64,000 nucleotides of DNA from Solanum dulcamara (taxonomy: Eukaryota > Streptophyta > Magnoliopsida > Solanales > Solanaceae): assembly GCF_947179165.1 (NCBI RefSeq), contig NC_077247.1, positions 49,768,935 to 49,832,934 on the forward strand, given 5' to 3'. The translations under genes were made by a program, and so were the position numbers. Shown in pieces: positions 1 through 11,060 of the stretch. Numbering within the stretch: the first letter of the stretch is position 1; every line of letters starts with the position of its first letter. The notes beneath the pieces are model-generated. The model ran no database searches and was not told the DNA's origin. It saw only the letters and a program-made list of their open reading frames with translations.

Positions 1-2527
1 GCTTGCATTGCTAGGCAAGAATAAGCAGGGCTTCATTGATGGATTAGTGAAGCGTGATCAATATACAAGAGATTTGGAAAGACTTTGGAATCGATGTAAT
101 GCAATTGTAGTATCCTGAATCATTTGCAATGTGAGCAAGGACCTAATTGGTAGAGTGTCACTTGATCTGGGAGGATTTGAGAGAAAGGTTTGACAGAATC
201 AATAGTTCTAGAACTTTCCAATTGCATAAAGAAATTTATACTTTTGTTCAAGGCATATCTTCAGTATCTATTTACTATTCTAAGTTCAAAGCTTTATGGG
301 ATGAATATGATTCAATTATGCCTCCTCCTGCATGTAACTGTCCCAAACCAAGGGAGTTCAGTGAACATTTGCAGTATCAAAGAGTATTGCAATTTTTGAT
401 GGGATTTAGTGACAGTTATAGTCAAGATAGAAGTCAAATTTTGATGATGTCATAAGTTCCTACTGTTAATTAGGTCTATGCAATGGTGAATCAAGATGAG
501 AGTCAAAGGATTGTGACAGGAACAAGTAGAATAACGAATGAACAAGCTATTCATGTAGCCATGTATACTTCGAGGTCAGATAATAATAATAAGCAGAAGA
601 AAGGCTCCAGTTTCTTCTGTAATTACTGTCATATGAAAGGACACAGTAGGGGAGATTGTAACAAGTTGAAGAAATGTGATTTTTGTCATCTAACTGGACA
701 TGTGAAGGGCAATTGCTACAGACTCATAAGTTATCCTGCTGATTTTAGAAGAAAGAGGTGAGCTAATGTGGTCACAGGATTAGGTGGCAATTATTTGTTC
801 AATACTAATAATGCAAGATCACAGGGTTCACAAGAGATGATGCAGTCATAATTCAATGAATCACAGTTCAATGAACAGTTCAATCAGCAAATGCAATTTT
901 CAAATCAATAAATGCAATCACAGCAAGGAGCAGGACACCAGTGTTATAATCAACAGATAATACAGCCTTTTCCATCTTAGTGTCAACAACATCAAGGAAT
1001 GATGACTTAGTCCATATGTTTCTCCAAGTTATTCTGGTTCCTCTGGAAATAACTATGCTACTGTTGGTAACATTAGTGAAAGTGCTAACATGGCAGGTAC
1101 ATTCTTTTTAGATAAGGAAACTTTCATTAAATGGATAGTAGACATAGGTGCTACTAACCATATGATAAGTAATCATGAACACTTGTTGGATGAAGGGTTG
1201 ATAGATAATGTAGGACATGTACAACTACCCAAAGGAGACTCAACAAGAGTTTCACATGTAGGAAATTATCATCTAGGTGGAGGTGATGTTTTGAAGAATG
1301 TCTTGTGTGTGCCAGATTTTCAGTTTAACCTTATGTCAGTTTCTCAATTGACAAAAGACTTAAACTTTAGTGCCACTTTTTTTCCAAAATGTTGTGTATT
1401 TCAGGATCTCTCATCTGGAAAGGTGAGGGAGATTGGTGAAAAAAGAAGGGCTATACACTAGATACTCAAGGATTGGCAAGGCAAGAATGACTAAGTGTTT
1501 TGCAGTAGCACAGAAAACAACAGTTTCTACTTGGCACCAGAGATTTCTTCATGTTCCTATGAGTGTTTTTAGGAAGTTACCTATGCTTCAGCACAATAGT
1601 AAGAAGAACTCTTTTACTTTGAATAACTGTGGAATCTGTCCTCTTGCTAGACAAACTAGGCTACCATTTCCACATAGTACAACTAGATCTACCTTTAGTT
1701 TTCAATTACTATATATAGATGTTTGGGGATCATATAAATGGGAAACTTTTGATGGAATGAGATATTTTCTCACTATTGTTGATGACTATTCAAGATGGAC
1801 TTGAATTTTTATAATAAGGCTTAAATCAGATGTGTTGATGTTATTAAAGCATTTTTTTTATTGAAGTTGAAACACAATTTGATAAAAAAGTTCAAAAATT
1901 GAGGTCTTATAATGGTTGGGAGTTCTTCAGTCATGCATGTAGTGAATTATTTCAAATTCATAGTATAATACATGAGAGTTCTTGTTCATACACACCACAT
2001 CAAAATAGTGTCGTATAAAGAAGGCATAGACATATTCTTGAGACAGCAAGAGCAGTTAAGATCCAAGGTAGCTTGCCAGACAGATTTTGGGGACTATGCA
2101 TTGAAGCAAATGTGTCTATTTTGAATAGAATGCCCTCAATTGTATTGAATGGATAATCTTCATTTGAGATGTTGTATAAAAAGCATCCTTCCCTATTACA
2201 TCTAAGAGTTCGAGGTTGCCTATGCTTTGCTACACATCTCGCACAAAAGGACAAGTTTAGTCTTAGAGCAGTGAGAGATGTGTTGGTTGGATATAGCACA
2301 CATCAGAAGGGCTATAAGTTGTATAATCTTGAGAATGATAACTTTTTTGTTAGTAGAGATGTGGTGTTCATGGAATCTATGTTCTCATTCAAGGAAAGTG
2401 TGAAGGACCAGGAAGATATAGCTATAGCCACTATTTTTTTTCCTTTGATGCCTTAACAGACTCCATTGTTGCCTCACCTGATATACCTCTAACTACTGCA
2501 GAACCAGTAGTTACACTTCAAGATAAT

Positions 2528-3727
2528 GTGCTTCCTTCTACAGTAGAGGGGCCATCAAATGCTTTAATAGACCTTGAAGAAAATACAGGTGTAACTACAC
2601 CACCAACAGCTGTGAATAATCCTGCAGAGACTATACAGATCAGGAGATCAGTAAGAGGTTCTAGACCTCCCATATGGCACAAGGACTATGTCCTTAAGAC
2701 AGCTTTTATAAGCTGCTTATACTTTATTGCAAATAACATAAACTATAGTGCTTTGTCCCCAAAGTATCAGAGTTTTGTGTCAAAATTCTCAGGAGAAACT
2801 GAACCTACCAGTTATTTAGAGGCTGCTACAAATAAGAGATTGGTGCAGGCTATAAAGACTGAAATACAAGCTCTGGATGATAACAAGACATGGTACATTG
2901 TGATACTTCCAGCAGGAAAGAAGCCAATAGGATATAAGTGGGTGTATAAGATAAAATATAAAGCAGATGGGGAAGTAGAGAGATTGAAAGCCAGATTGGT
3001 AGCAAAAGGATGTAACCAAAAGGAGGGATTGGACTATCAAGAAACTTTTTCTCCTGTAGTGAAAATGATTACTGTCAGAGTAGTGATTTCATTAGCAGCA
3101 ACCAAGATATGGAAGCTATACAAAATGGTTGTCTATAATGCATTTTTACAAAGAGATTTGTATGAAGAAGTGTACATGACAATTCCAGAAGGGTTCTCTG
3201 ATAAAGCTAGAAAGAGTGGACAGGTATGCAAGCTGTTGAAGTCCCTATATGGGATCAAGCAAGCATCAAGGCAGTGGAATATCAAGCTTACTACAAAGAA
3301 GGAAGGGGACAAGATAGTCACTGTATTGGTGTATGTAGATGACTTGTTACTTACAGGGAATGATCAGTCTATGATTCAACAAACAAAAGAGGCATTGCAT
3401 ACAACTTTTAAAATAAAGAATTTGGGAGAACTTAGATATTTTCTTGGTATTGAATTTGCAAGAAATAAAGATGGGATCTTGATGCATCAGAGAAAGTATG
3501 CACTTGAGTTAGTGGCAGATATGGGACTTTCAGGTGCTAAACCTATTCCCACTCCTATAGATCAAGCTCCGAGGCTTACTAAAACTGAGTTTGACAAGTA
3601 TATACCACCAGCTTATGAAGATTTGCTGCTGAAAGATCCTGCTAGTTATCAGAAGCCCATTGAAAGGTTATTGTATTTGACTACAATAAGGCCTGACATT
3701 GCATTTGCTGTGAAAAGCCTGAGTTAG
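2528..3727 (+). pseudogene. Copia reverse transcriptase fragment of the 1-4543 element
   Basis: This 399-residue open stretch of the retrotransposon polyprotein contains the copia RT domain (RVT_2). It begins after a linker that includes a WHKDY-like segment. NKTW and KWVYKIK lie at about residues 117-145, KARLVAKG and FSPVVK follow, and the catalytic YVDD lies near residue 273. The RT is internally shortened: the segment ending WNIKLT is followed at once by TKKEGDKIVTVLVYVDD. Related RTs normally have roughly 20 or more residues between these two landmarks. The deletion is in frame. Upstream integrase and downstream RNase H parts are out of frame, so this is a relic rather than a working enzyme. 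Confidence 0.9.
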
Positions 3728-4328
3728 TTTATGCATTCTCCAAAGAAATCCCACATGGAGGCAGCCTTGAGATTAGTCAGATATGTAAGCATGCACCAAG
3801 CCTGGGAATATTGATGTCTGCCACTGGGGATGATTTCTTAAGAGTATACTATGATGCTGATTGGGGAGCTTGTGTTAATAGTAGAAGGTCAATTATTGGT
3901 TATCTTGTGCACTAAGAAAATTCCCCAATTTCTTGGAGGTCTAAGAAGCAAGTTACTGCCTCTAGGAGTTCAGCAGAAGCTGAGTACAGGGCAATGGCTT
4001 CTTCAGTTGCAAAGGTGGTATAGATTACTGGATTGTTTAAAGAACTTGGTGTAGACATAAAGATACCTGTAACTCTATTTTTCGATAGCAAATAAACCCT
4101 GCAGATAGCTGCTAACCTCGTGTTTCATGAAAGGACTAAACACATAGACATGGATTGTCATTTTACTAGAGAGAAAATTCAAGAAGGGTTGATTGCCACT
4201 GCATACTTGCCTTCAACAGAACAACCTGCTGATTTATTCACTAAAGTTCTTGGTAGATCATTGCACTTACATTTGTTGTCCAAGCTCAGCATGAAGAATG
4301 TGTTCATAGCTCCTAGTTTGAAGGGGAG

Positions 4329-4543
4329 TGTGAAGGAGTTAAGCACATGTGTTGATGTACCTTGAAGTGTGATTGACAATGCAAGTCTAATTATTCAGTT
4401 AGTTTGTCAGATTTTGTTAGAAAGATAGTTGGAGTTTAAGCAATATAAATACATGTACTGTGCAGTGAGTTAATAATCAATAAAGCATATTTTCTTCTCT
4501 TCCAAGTTATCGTCTTCCTTAACTTCATAATCTGAGTTTTACA
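4329..4543 (+). repeat. 3' LTR of the copia element
   Basis: About 215 bp starting TG directly after the polypurine tract and ending CA. It holds a TATA-like stretch (tataaataca, about 4445) and an AATAAA-like signal near 4479, as expected of a short copia LTR. The exact right edge is inferred from the CA end only, because the partner LTR is outside the window. Confidence 0.6.
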
Positions 4544-7000
4544 TGGTCAGTTACTTCACAATGTAAATGGAAAACAGTTTTGGAACGTCTCTTGAAAACA
4601 AATGCTAAGAGAAGCATTATAGTTTGTTCTCTTTATTCAATCGATTCGTACAATAATTTGAAAATGAACGTAATCACTAGAACACGTGTGTATCATTTTA
4701 ATTAATATAAAATATTACTAATAGAATTGAGGTAAAATAATTTCAAAGTGCAGGAAGGGGGTGGGGGGATGAAAGTCGACTGTTGAGTGGCTATCCAATA
4801 GGCATGCTAAATAGTAGTAATAGGGGAAAAAGATGGTCCAGTGGAGTTGCCAAAATCGTCAAAGGGGATAGCTGAGTATGCACTCCATTAGTCGTTTTTG
4901 CCTATATTTGTCCACTTCCCATCATACGTTTTTACTCTTCTTTTTAATGAAGGTCTAACTCCGTGATACTAGGGCCTCTTTGAAATAGATTTTTTTTAAA
5001 AAATCATCTTACATAGTTATAAAATGATTGCCTATTTGGTATTTACTAATTTTTCTGTTGTAATCATGCTGTAATATTGATATATAAAATACATAATAAG
5101 GCTGTAGAAAAAGTTATATAAGGAGATAAAAGTCACTTCTCTTTCAGTACATTGAAAACAAAGAATTTAAGTAGTTTCAAAGTTACATTTTACTGTGTCC
5201 AATTCAAAAGTAGGCGAAGTTTAATACTACCAGTGTCATACTCCATACTCTGTAAAGGTTATTTGGATCATGAGCCATGAATGATCTTTTTATAACATTT
5301 TGCATAAGAAATATCTTGTAGAGTACTACTCCTTAGTTACATTTCACTACTACTACATTATATAATTATTTAATACTAAGAGTAGTGTGAAAAAAATACT
5401 AATAAAATTCTTTTGATTTGTTAAAATGGACAAATAAGTGAAATATTTAATTTTGGTATTGGCACCAAGCAAAATGAAATGAAGAAAGTAAAAAAGAATT
5501 ATTTCTTTTAAGATAAAGAATATAGTTGAAAGCAATTGTCAATTTTTGTCTCAAATTCATAAATTGACAATTATTTAGAAATAATATTTTTGAACTAAAG
5601 GAGGGAGTAATTACAAATAATAATAATTGTGAATTGAAAGGTCAAGGCCAAAACTCATCAATTTTGACCCAAGGAATAACTCCCATTTTTATGTCTTCTT
5701 TTCATTTTGTTTTAACAATTCCCACCACACAAAGGCATTGAATCTAAATAATTAAGTAACAATGTAACAAACTCATACAATTCATTTTATGAATGGATTT
5801 GGCAATTTACAATTATGCAAAATTAAAGACCGTTTCACATTTGACCTTTGATGATTAACATAATTTATTCGATTTAGAGACAGAACGATAGATGATAATT
5901 TCTGGACTTCTGTTATGTCCAAATTGATTTTATTTTCGTTTTTGATCAGCTTCTGGACATATTTTGTTTAAGAAGATTCATACCACACGCAATAAAAACC
6001 TCATGTATTTTGTAGGCAAAAGATAAGATCAAAGCATAATGAAGAAAATAAATTCTTAATAATAATAAAGCCTCACGTATTTTGTAGGCAAAAGATAAGA
6101 TCAAAGCATAATGAAGAAAATAAATTCTTAATAATAATCATTGTTCCTCGAGAAATCAATTTTAATTGATACAAAAAGACAATGGTGCACCCCCAAGGGG
6201 TTCAGTGTGATTATTAAAATTCATTTATTCTAAATTAAAATTTTAAATTGAACTTTAGTAATAAATAAATAGATGTATAGAAAAAAAAAATCAAATTCCT
6301 TTTAATAGACGATTTCAACATATGAATGATTAAACTCATTTTAAAAATAAAAATAAAAAAACAAAGGAGGCGCGCAGTTGCTTATTCTATACACAAGCCA
6401 AAACATTCTTAGCCCCAAAAAAATCAATCAGCAGTAACAAAGATGGGTCATATCTTTGATTAATTAACAATCCAATTCAATTAATAGAGACACCTTAACA
6501 CCTCATCAACTTATATTATTAAAATAAAAAAAAATTAAAAAAAAAAAGAAAAGAAAGAGGTCTCTTCCTAATTCCTATCCACACAACACAATCACAACGC
6601 ATGATCTAACTTCCCCGAAAACCCCTCAAATACTACTTGCATTCAATTTCCCCATCATTCTTTTTAACGAAAAAAACAAAAAAAAAAAAAACCTTTTCAA
6701 GAAATTAAATATTTAAAAAAGAAACTCATAGTAGATATTTATGTCCTGTGTATAATACTTCCACGTTATGTCACATGTGTCTATGTAAACAGCTCAACTA
6801 GAAGAAAGAAGAAGAGGAGGAGTTTTTTTTTGTTTTTTTTTTTCTTGAATTGTGAAGTTGGTAAGGTAGTTATTTTCGAACCGATAATATGAGTAACAGT
6901 TGAAGGAAAAACTAAAAAAAAGAGACTTTCAAATTAAGTTACTGTCATTTCTCACCTATATAGACTTGGAAAGAGTTGTTTATTCGTACAAAAAAAAAGT
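4544..7000. other. Intergenic, AT-rich, no gene seen
   Basis: No coding region is supported. The stretch holds an AT-rich spacer, a possible Stowaway end (ggagggagtaa near 5601-5611), the 72-bp tandem duplication listed separately, and the upstream region of the gene that starts near 7.1 kb. Confidence 0.6.
5999..6138. repeat. 72-bp tandem duplication
   Basis: Two head-to-tail copies (5999-6070 and 6071-6138) begin cctcatgtatt and cctcacgtatt. Over the compared length they are nearly identical, so the duplication looks recent. No gene overlaps it. Confidence 0.9.
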
Positions 7001-7154
7001 TGACTTTTATTCAAGACCTCTTCTCTGTTTGTTTTTGTTGTTAAACGTATCTGGTAGTAAACTTTGATTTCTTAATTGGGTACGTTAGCAGGTGAAATCC
7101 TCCAAACACCTTCTTCTTCCTCCATCTTCTGCAATAATTCTGGATTATCCTAAA

Positions 7155-10100
7155 ATGGTGAGTCTTTTTTTTTCCTCTGAATACTGTTCTATTAAATTCT
7201 TGGAGCTCTGTTCTTTCAATTTTGTCAGCAAAAACCAATCTTTTTCCCTACCATTTCTGTGTGTATATGTTTTGTAAATTAAATTAAATTTTGGATTTGA
7301 ATTTTCAGGAGAATATGGGTGTTGAGAAACAGAGGGTATTTGAAGAAAAGGAAATTTGTGTATCTGATCATATAAATGGATTGCAGTACACAAGCACAAC
7401 ATCAGATAGCTTTGTTGTGAACATGGAACGTTTTTCTCATATCATAGACAAAGACAAAAATGTCAATTCAAGAATTACTGTATGTTTCCCTTTTTTTAAT
7501 TTTTGGTCTCTATTGGTTTTTCTTCATCCTCTGTTTCTCCTGAAAAATCACAATTTGATTCAAGTTTATCCTAATCCTAACCCTCTTTGTTAAAGTAATG
7601 AGAAAAGAACTCATTATTGGTCAATTATTGTTTACTAGGACTAACATCCCATTTGCATTGCCTTTTTTGAGTGTTTGACTATCCAATTTAAAGTTATTTT
7701 GTATTTAAAATAAGCTTCAAAAAATAATTAAATCCGTTTGATTTAGCTTATCTAAAATTACTTGAAAACAACTTTAAGTTAAAAAATATATAAATTGGAT
7801 TCCCCCATCTTATATTTTTTTTTAGCTGATAAACTATTTTTATTTTATAAGCGGTTTAAAATAAGTTAGATTCAAATGACCACGAATCTCAGCTTCTACT
7901 TATATTTAATTTATTTATTTTTATAAAAAGATGGACCTGAGAAGAAACTTTTTGAGACTTTGGAGAATACTTCAAAAGTTTTTGTATTTGGATCTTTATA
8001 AAATAACTTGTCATATTCACTGTTAACTTTTTCTGGTGTATAACATAAATTATACATTGATTATATATAAATGCCGGTTATTTTTAATTTAATGATTAAA
8101 AAAATTATGTTTTGATATGAATTTGATTTTCCAAAGTTGCAGAGAAACCTTTCAAGAAAAGGATCATTTCGAAGCGGCGAGAGGAAAACAAAATCAAATG
8201 CTGTCAATGAAAAAGACACTAACTTCACGGCAAGTTCCCCTAGAGGTAATACTTTTCTTTTTCTCTTAATTTAATTTAATATATATGAATTATCGATTAA
8301 GTTATTTGAATAATACATAATAACAGAGGTACTACAAACAAATACAACCTTCAAATTTGCATTTGTCTACATGCGCTTCTGTTCTGTCACAGAGATATTT
8401 AGTATGACCCCTTCGATATTTTCTCAAAATTAGAACACTTCCAAATTAAAAGGCATCGGATTCTTCTCTACATTTATTATTCCTTGTACCAGTTTTAATC
8501 TTTTTATACTACGTCTATTCTTTCAAATTTTCCTATTGTGATAGTATTTTTAAAAAAATAATTAAAATTTATGATTTAAAGTAAATTATAAATAGGTAAA
8601 ACAATATATGAATTTGATCGCCCATATTTGGCTTCACATGAAACATACCACGTTCAACTCAATGAATTCTCCTTGTCATTTCTCACGGATTTCATTTTGT
8701 TTTCTTATTTGATTCCTCTAATGTTTGGGTAAGCAAAAGATACAGTCTACCATCATAGAGCAATTAAGTTTCGACCATGTCTAAACATTTGCCACGTCGC
8801 TATAACACACAGTACCAAACAATATATGATTCTCAATCAAACAGAAGATCCATGTGGGGAAATCTTCTCTCTTTTTTGTCTTTTCATATGGCATTATTAC
8901 AAGATACAGAGTTTGTTCTTACATGTATTTTTACTGCATTAGCTAGCTGCCTTTTGTAATCATATATAATGTATAATATAATGAGACAAATCAATCTATC
9001 CCTAATTTAAGATGTGCTAATACGCCATTACTTCTTAATCAATATATAAGTTCGTATGCCCTCGAGTTTCATAGCCTTCGTTTCCTTCTATTTTAGGTGT
9101 AAAATAACTAGAAATTTAAGATTTAAAGACAGGTGAATTCGAAATGAACACAATTCATTATCTACTTATATAATATACGTAGAGTTCAAGCAAGTCAGAA
9201 ACAGCAAGTGTCACCTAATGCAAATATGCAATGGGTCCAATTAATGTTCATATGGTCTAAAATCCAAAAGATTGCATATAAGAATTAATGAATGTGACGG
9301 GCAATAATTAAGTCTATGGTGTCAACATCTCTTATGAAAATTTAGGCTAGAGCTTTTGTGAATCTTGTAAGATACATAATAAATAATATAAAGATTGAGA
9401 GTGTCATTCCTTTTTGTTTGCATTCATATTATTAAAAAAAAAGAAAAAAGGTTGCACATGCATCAGAATTATTGAGTGATAAAGTCCAATTAAGCCAACA
9501 CATAATTATGGATATTATTCTAAATGTTTATTTTTAAAATGGAAAAAACAAATACAGATAGTTCATTGCTAGGAGGAGGTAGCACGCCAGAAAAGCACAT
9601 GTCATCGACTACTAGTAGTGATCAACATACCCCACAAACCCATAATCATCAGATCACTATACTGACCGGCCATGGCGGCGCCACCACAACCGAAAGCAAA
9701 ATTGGTGGCAGGAGATTCAGTTTCCGACGTTCTACTAATTGGACAATTGATCCAAGGAGGATCCTTCTCTTCTTTGCAACCTTGTGAGTTTTCCCTTAAC
9801 CATCACATGCTAGTTTAATTAACTTCTTTACACAGGTGGTATAATTTCATATATGAGTATAAGTTACATGCACCATCATGTCATTTATTATTAGATGATT
9901 ACGTACTGATAAACTTTCACTAAGAATTAAGCGTTTAACATCTAGTAAAAATGGTAACTAAATAATTTTATATTAAACTTCTGATTTTATCTTTATTGTG
10001 ATTTCATAATGCATAAATACGTAAGAGTTGTTCTAGATCATATGTTTCATAAGTTTTTCTTTCTTTCTTAAACTTCATATCATGATGTGAAACACAATTG

Positions 10101-10320
10101 CATAAATTGGAATATAATTTGCTATAACATGTTAAAATGCACTAGTAACATCAATTCATGTGACTTAAATTGTAGACTGGTAATCTTTTGTTGCTTAATT
10201 AATCTAATATGATAGTTCCCCGTCTTTGACAGGTCAAGTATTGGAACAATGTTATTGATCTATTTTACATTATCCATTGCCAAGCACAATGGAGAAGACA
10301 TTGCTGACATTAATGGATGA
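7155..10320 (+). CDS. Small single-pass membrane protein of unknown function (5 coding exons)
   Basis: Modelled exons are 7155-7157, 7309-7479, 8143-8245, 9558-9783 and 10233-10320. All have GT..AG borders and matching phases, giving 196 aa. The first coding exon is just the ATG, with the GTGAGT donor directly after it. Residues 1-92 are polar and low complexity, with Ser/Thr/Lys-rich stretches. A conserved-looking basic block (GRRFSFRRS, WTIDPRR) then precedes a hydrophobic segment at about residues 161-184 (ILLFFATLSSIGTMLLIYF). A short tail, KHNGEDIADING, ends the protein. The layout suggests a C-terminally anchored protein with a cytosolic N-terminus. I recall plant-specific 'transmembrane protein' entries of this kind but cannot name a family. 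The exon 4 acceptor has a weak pyrimidine tract; its choice rests on phase and on the open frame. The introns are AT-rich; the second holds a MITE. Confidence 0.75.
7648..7884. mobile_element. hAT-type MITE remnant in an intron
   Basis: The ends resemble the Solanaceae hAT MITE signature. The left reads ccatttgcattg followed by a 'gtttgactatcc' block. The right end, reverse complemented, reads gtcatttgaatctaac. It lies inside intron 2 of the membrane-protein gene. A clean 8-bp duplication was not found. The same family signature recurs at 38.3 kb and 45.0 kb. Confidence 0.45.
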
Positions 10321-10699
10321 TATGTATAAAGTATGAAGAAGGCGTGCACTAGTTAGTTCTAACTCAGAAGCCTGTATATTATAATGTAGAAGAGACACGA
10401 GCATAACTTGAGTGTTTAGTGCAAACATCACAAGATGGAGGAACAAAGAAAAAGGTAGTACATAAAGGGCTAAAACTAGAGATAGAACTTCCATTAGCAG
10501 AGTTCCAAAAGACAGAATTAATATATCACTTTCATCATGCTTTATGCCATTTGTTGTTAGAAAAGAACAGAAAGCCATCATGACAAATATTGGCAATATT
10601 CTGTTGTAATGAGTGGCAGAGATCACAAACAAACTCTTTGCTAGGTTCACTTTTTGTAATATTTGACAAGCTTAGTGAAGAACCAGACGTCACCTTTTC

Positions 10700-11060
10700 C
10701 CGTCTTCCTCTTTTTTTTTTTTAAAGAAAAATTGTTTTATGTACTTGGTACTTACAATGTAAAACAATAAATACTCAATCGAGTTACTTAAGATAATTAC
10801 AAGTTTTGTTTTATGATAACTTGCATGATACCATAGATTGAACTTTATATTGTCCATGTATATAACTTAAAATCATTCTGTGTAACCCCATGCCTCTCAC
10901 TCAGTTGGGTTCTTTTTGTGGTTCAAAGCCTATTGCTTCTGTAGTCTGTACTGTTTTCTGCAGCTTTCATACAGGGCACAGAAAGTATGACTTTGATCTG
11001 AATATTTCTAATAAAGCATTGTCATCAGTGGAGCTGATAGCATGCACACCAATACATAAT
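10700..11060. other. 3' flank of the membrane-protein gene, no feature seen
   Basis: AT-rich sequence after the presumed 3' UTR. The short open frame at 10890-11084 has no recognisable domain. Confidence 0.5.

Larger units (their letters stand above)
1..4543 (+). mobile_element. Degenerate Ty1/copia retrotransposon, 5' end outside window
   Basis: Reading along the + strand, the copia order gag, protease, integrase, RT, RNase H is recognisable in broken frames. Gag is at 1-455 (UBN2-type). A CCHC zinc knuckle (C-x2-C-x4-H-x4-C) is at about 618-660. A protease-like WIVDIGATNHM is at about 1130; copia usually has DSGA there, so the active-site Ser/Thr is replaced by Ile. The pre-integrase/integrase segment (1433-1804) stops at a TGA where a Trp codon is expected. 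RT is at 2528-3727. RNase H fragments run 3730-4365. A polypurine tract (aaggggag, 4321-4328) leads directly into the LTR. Frameshifts and stops make it non-autonomous. The 5' LTR and primer site are not in the window, so the target duplication cannot be checked. Confidence 0.93.

Noticed and set aside
10270..10650. 126-residue hydrophobic open frame on the minus strand
   Set aside because: It overlaps the last exon and 3' UTR of the + strand membrane-protein gene, has no recognisable domain, and its composition follows the complement of T/A-rich UTR sequence.
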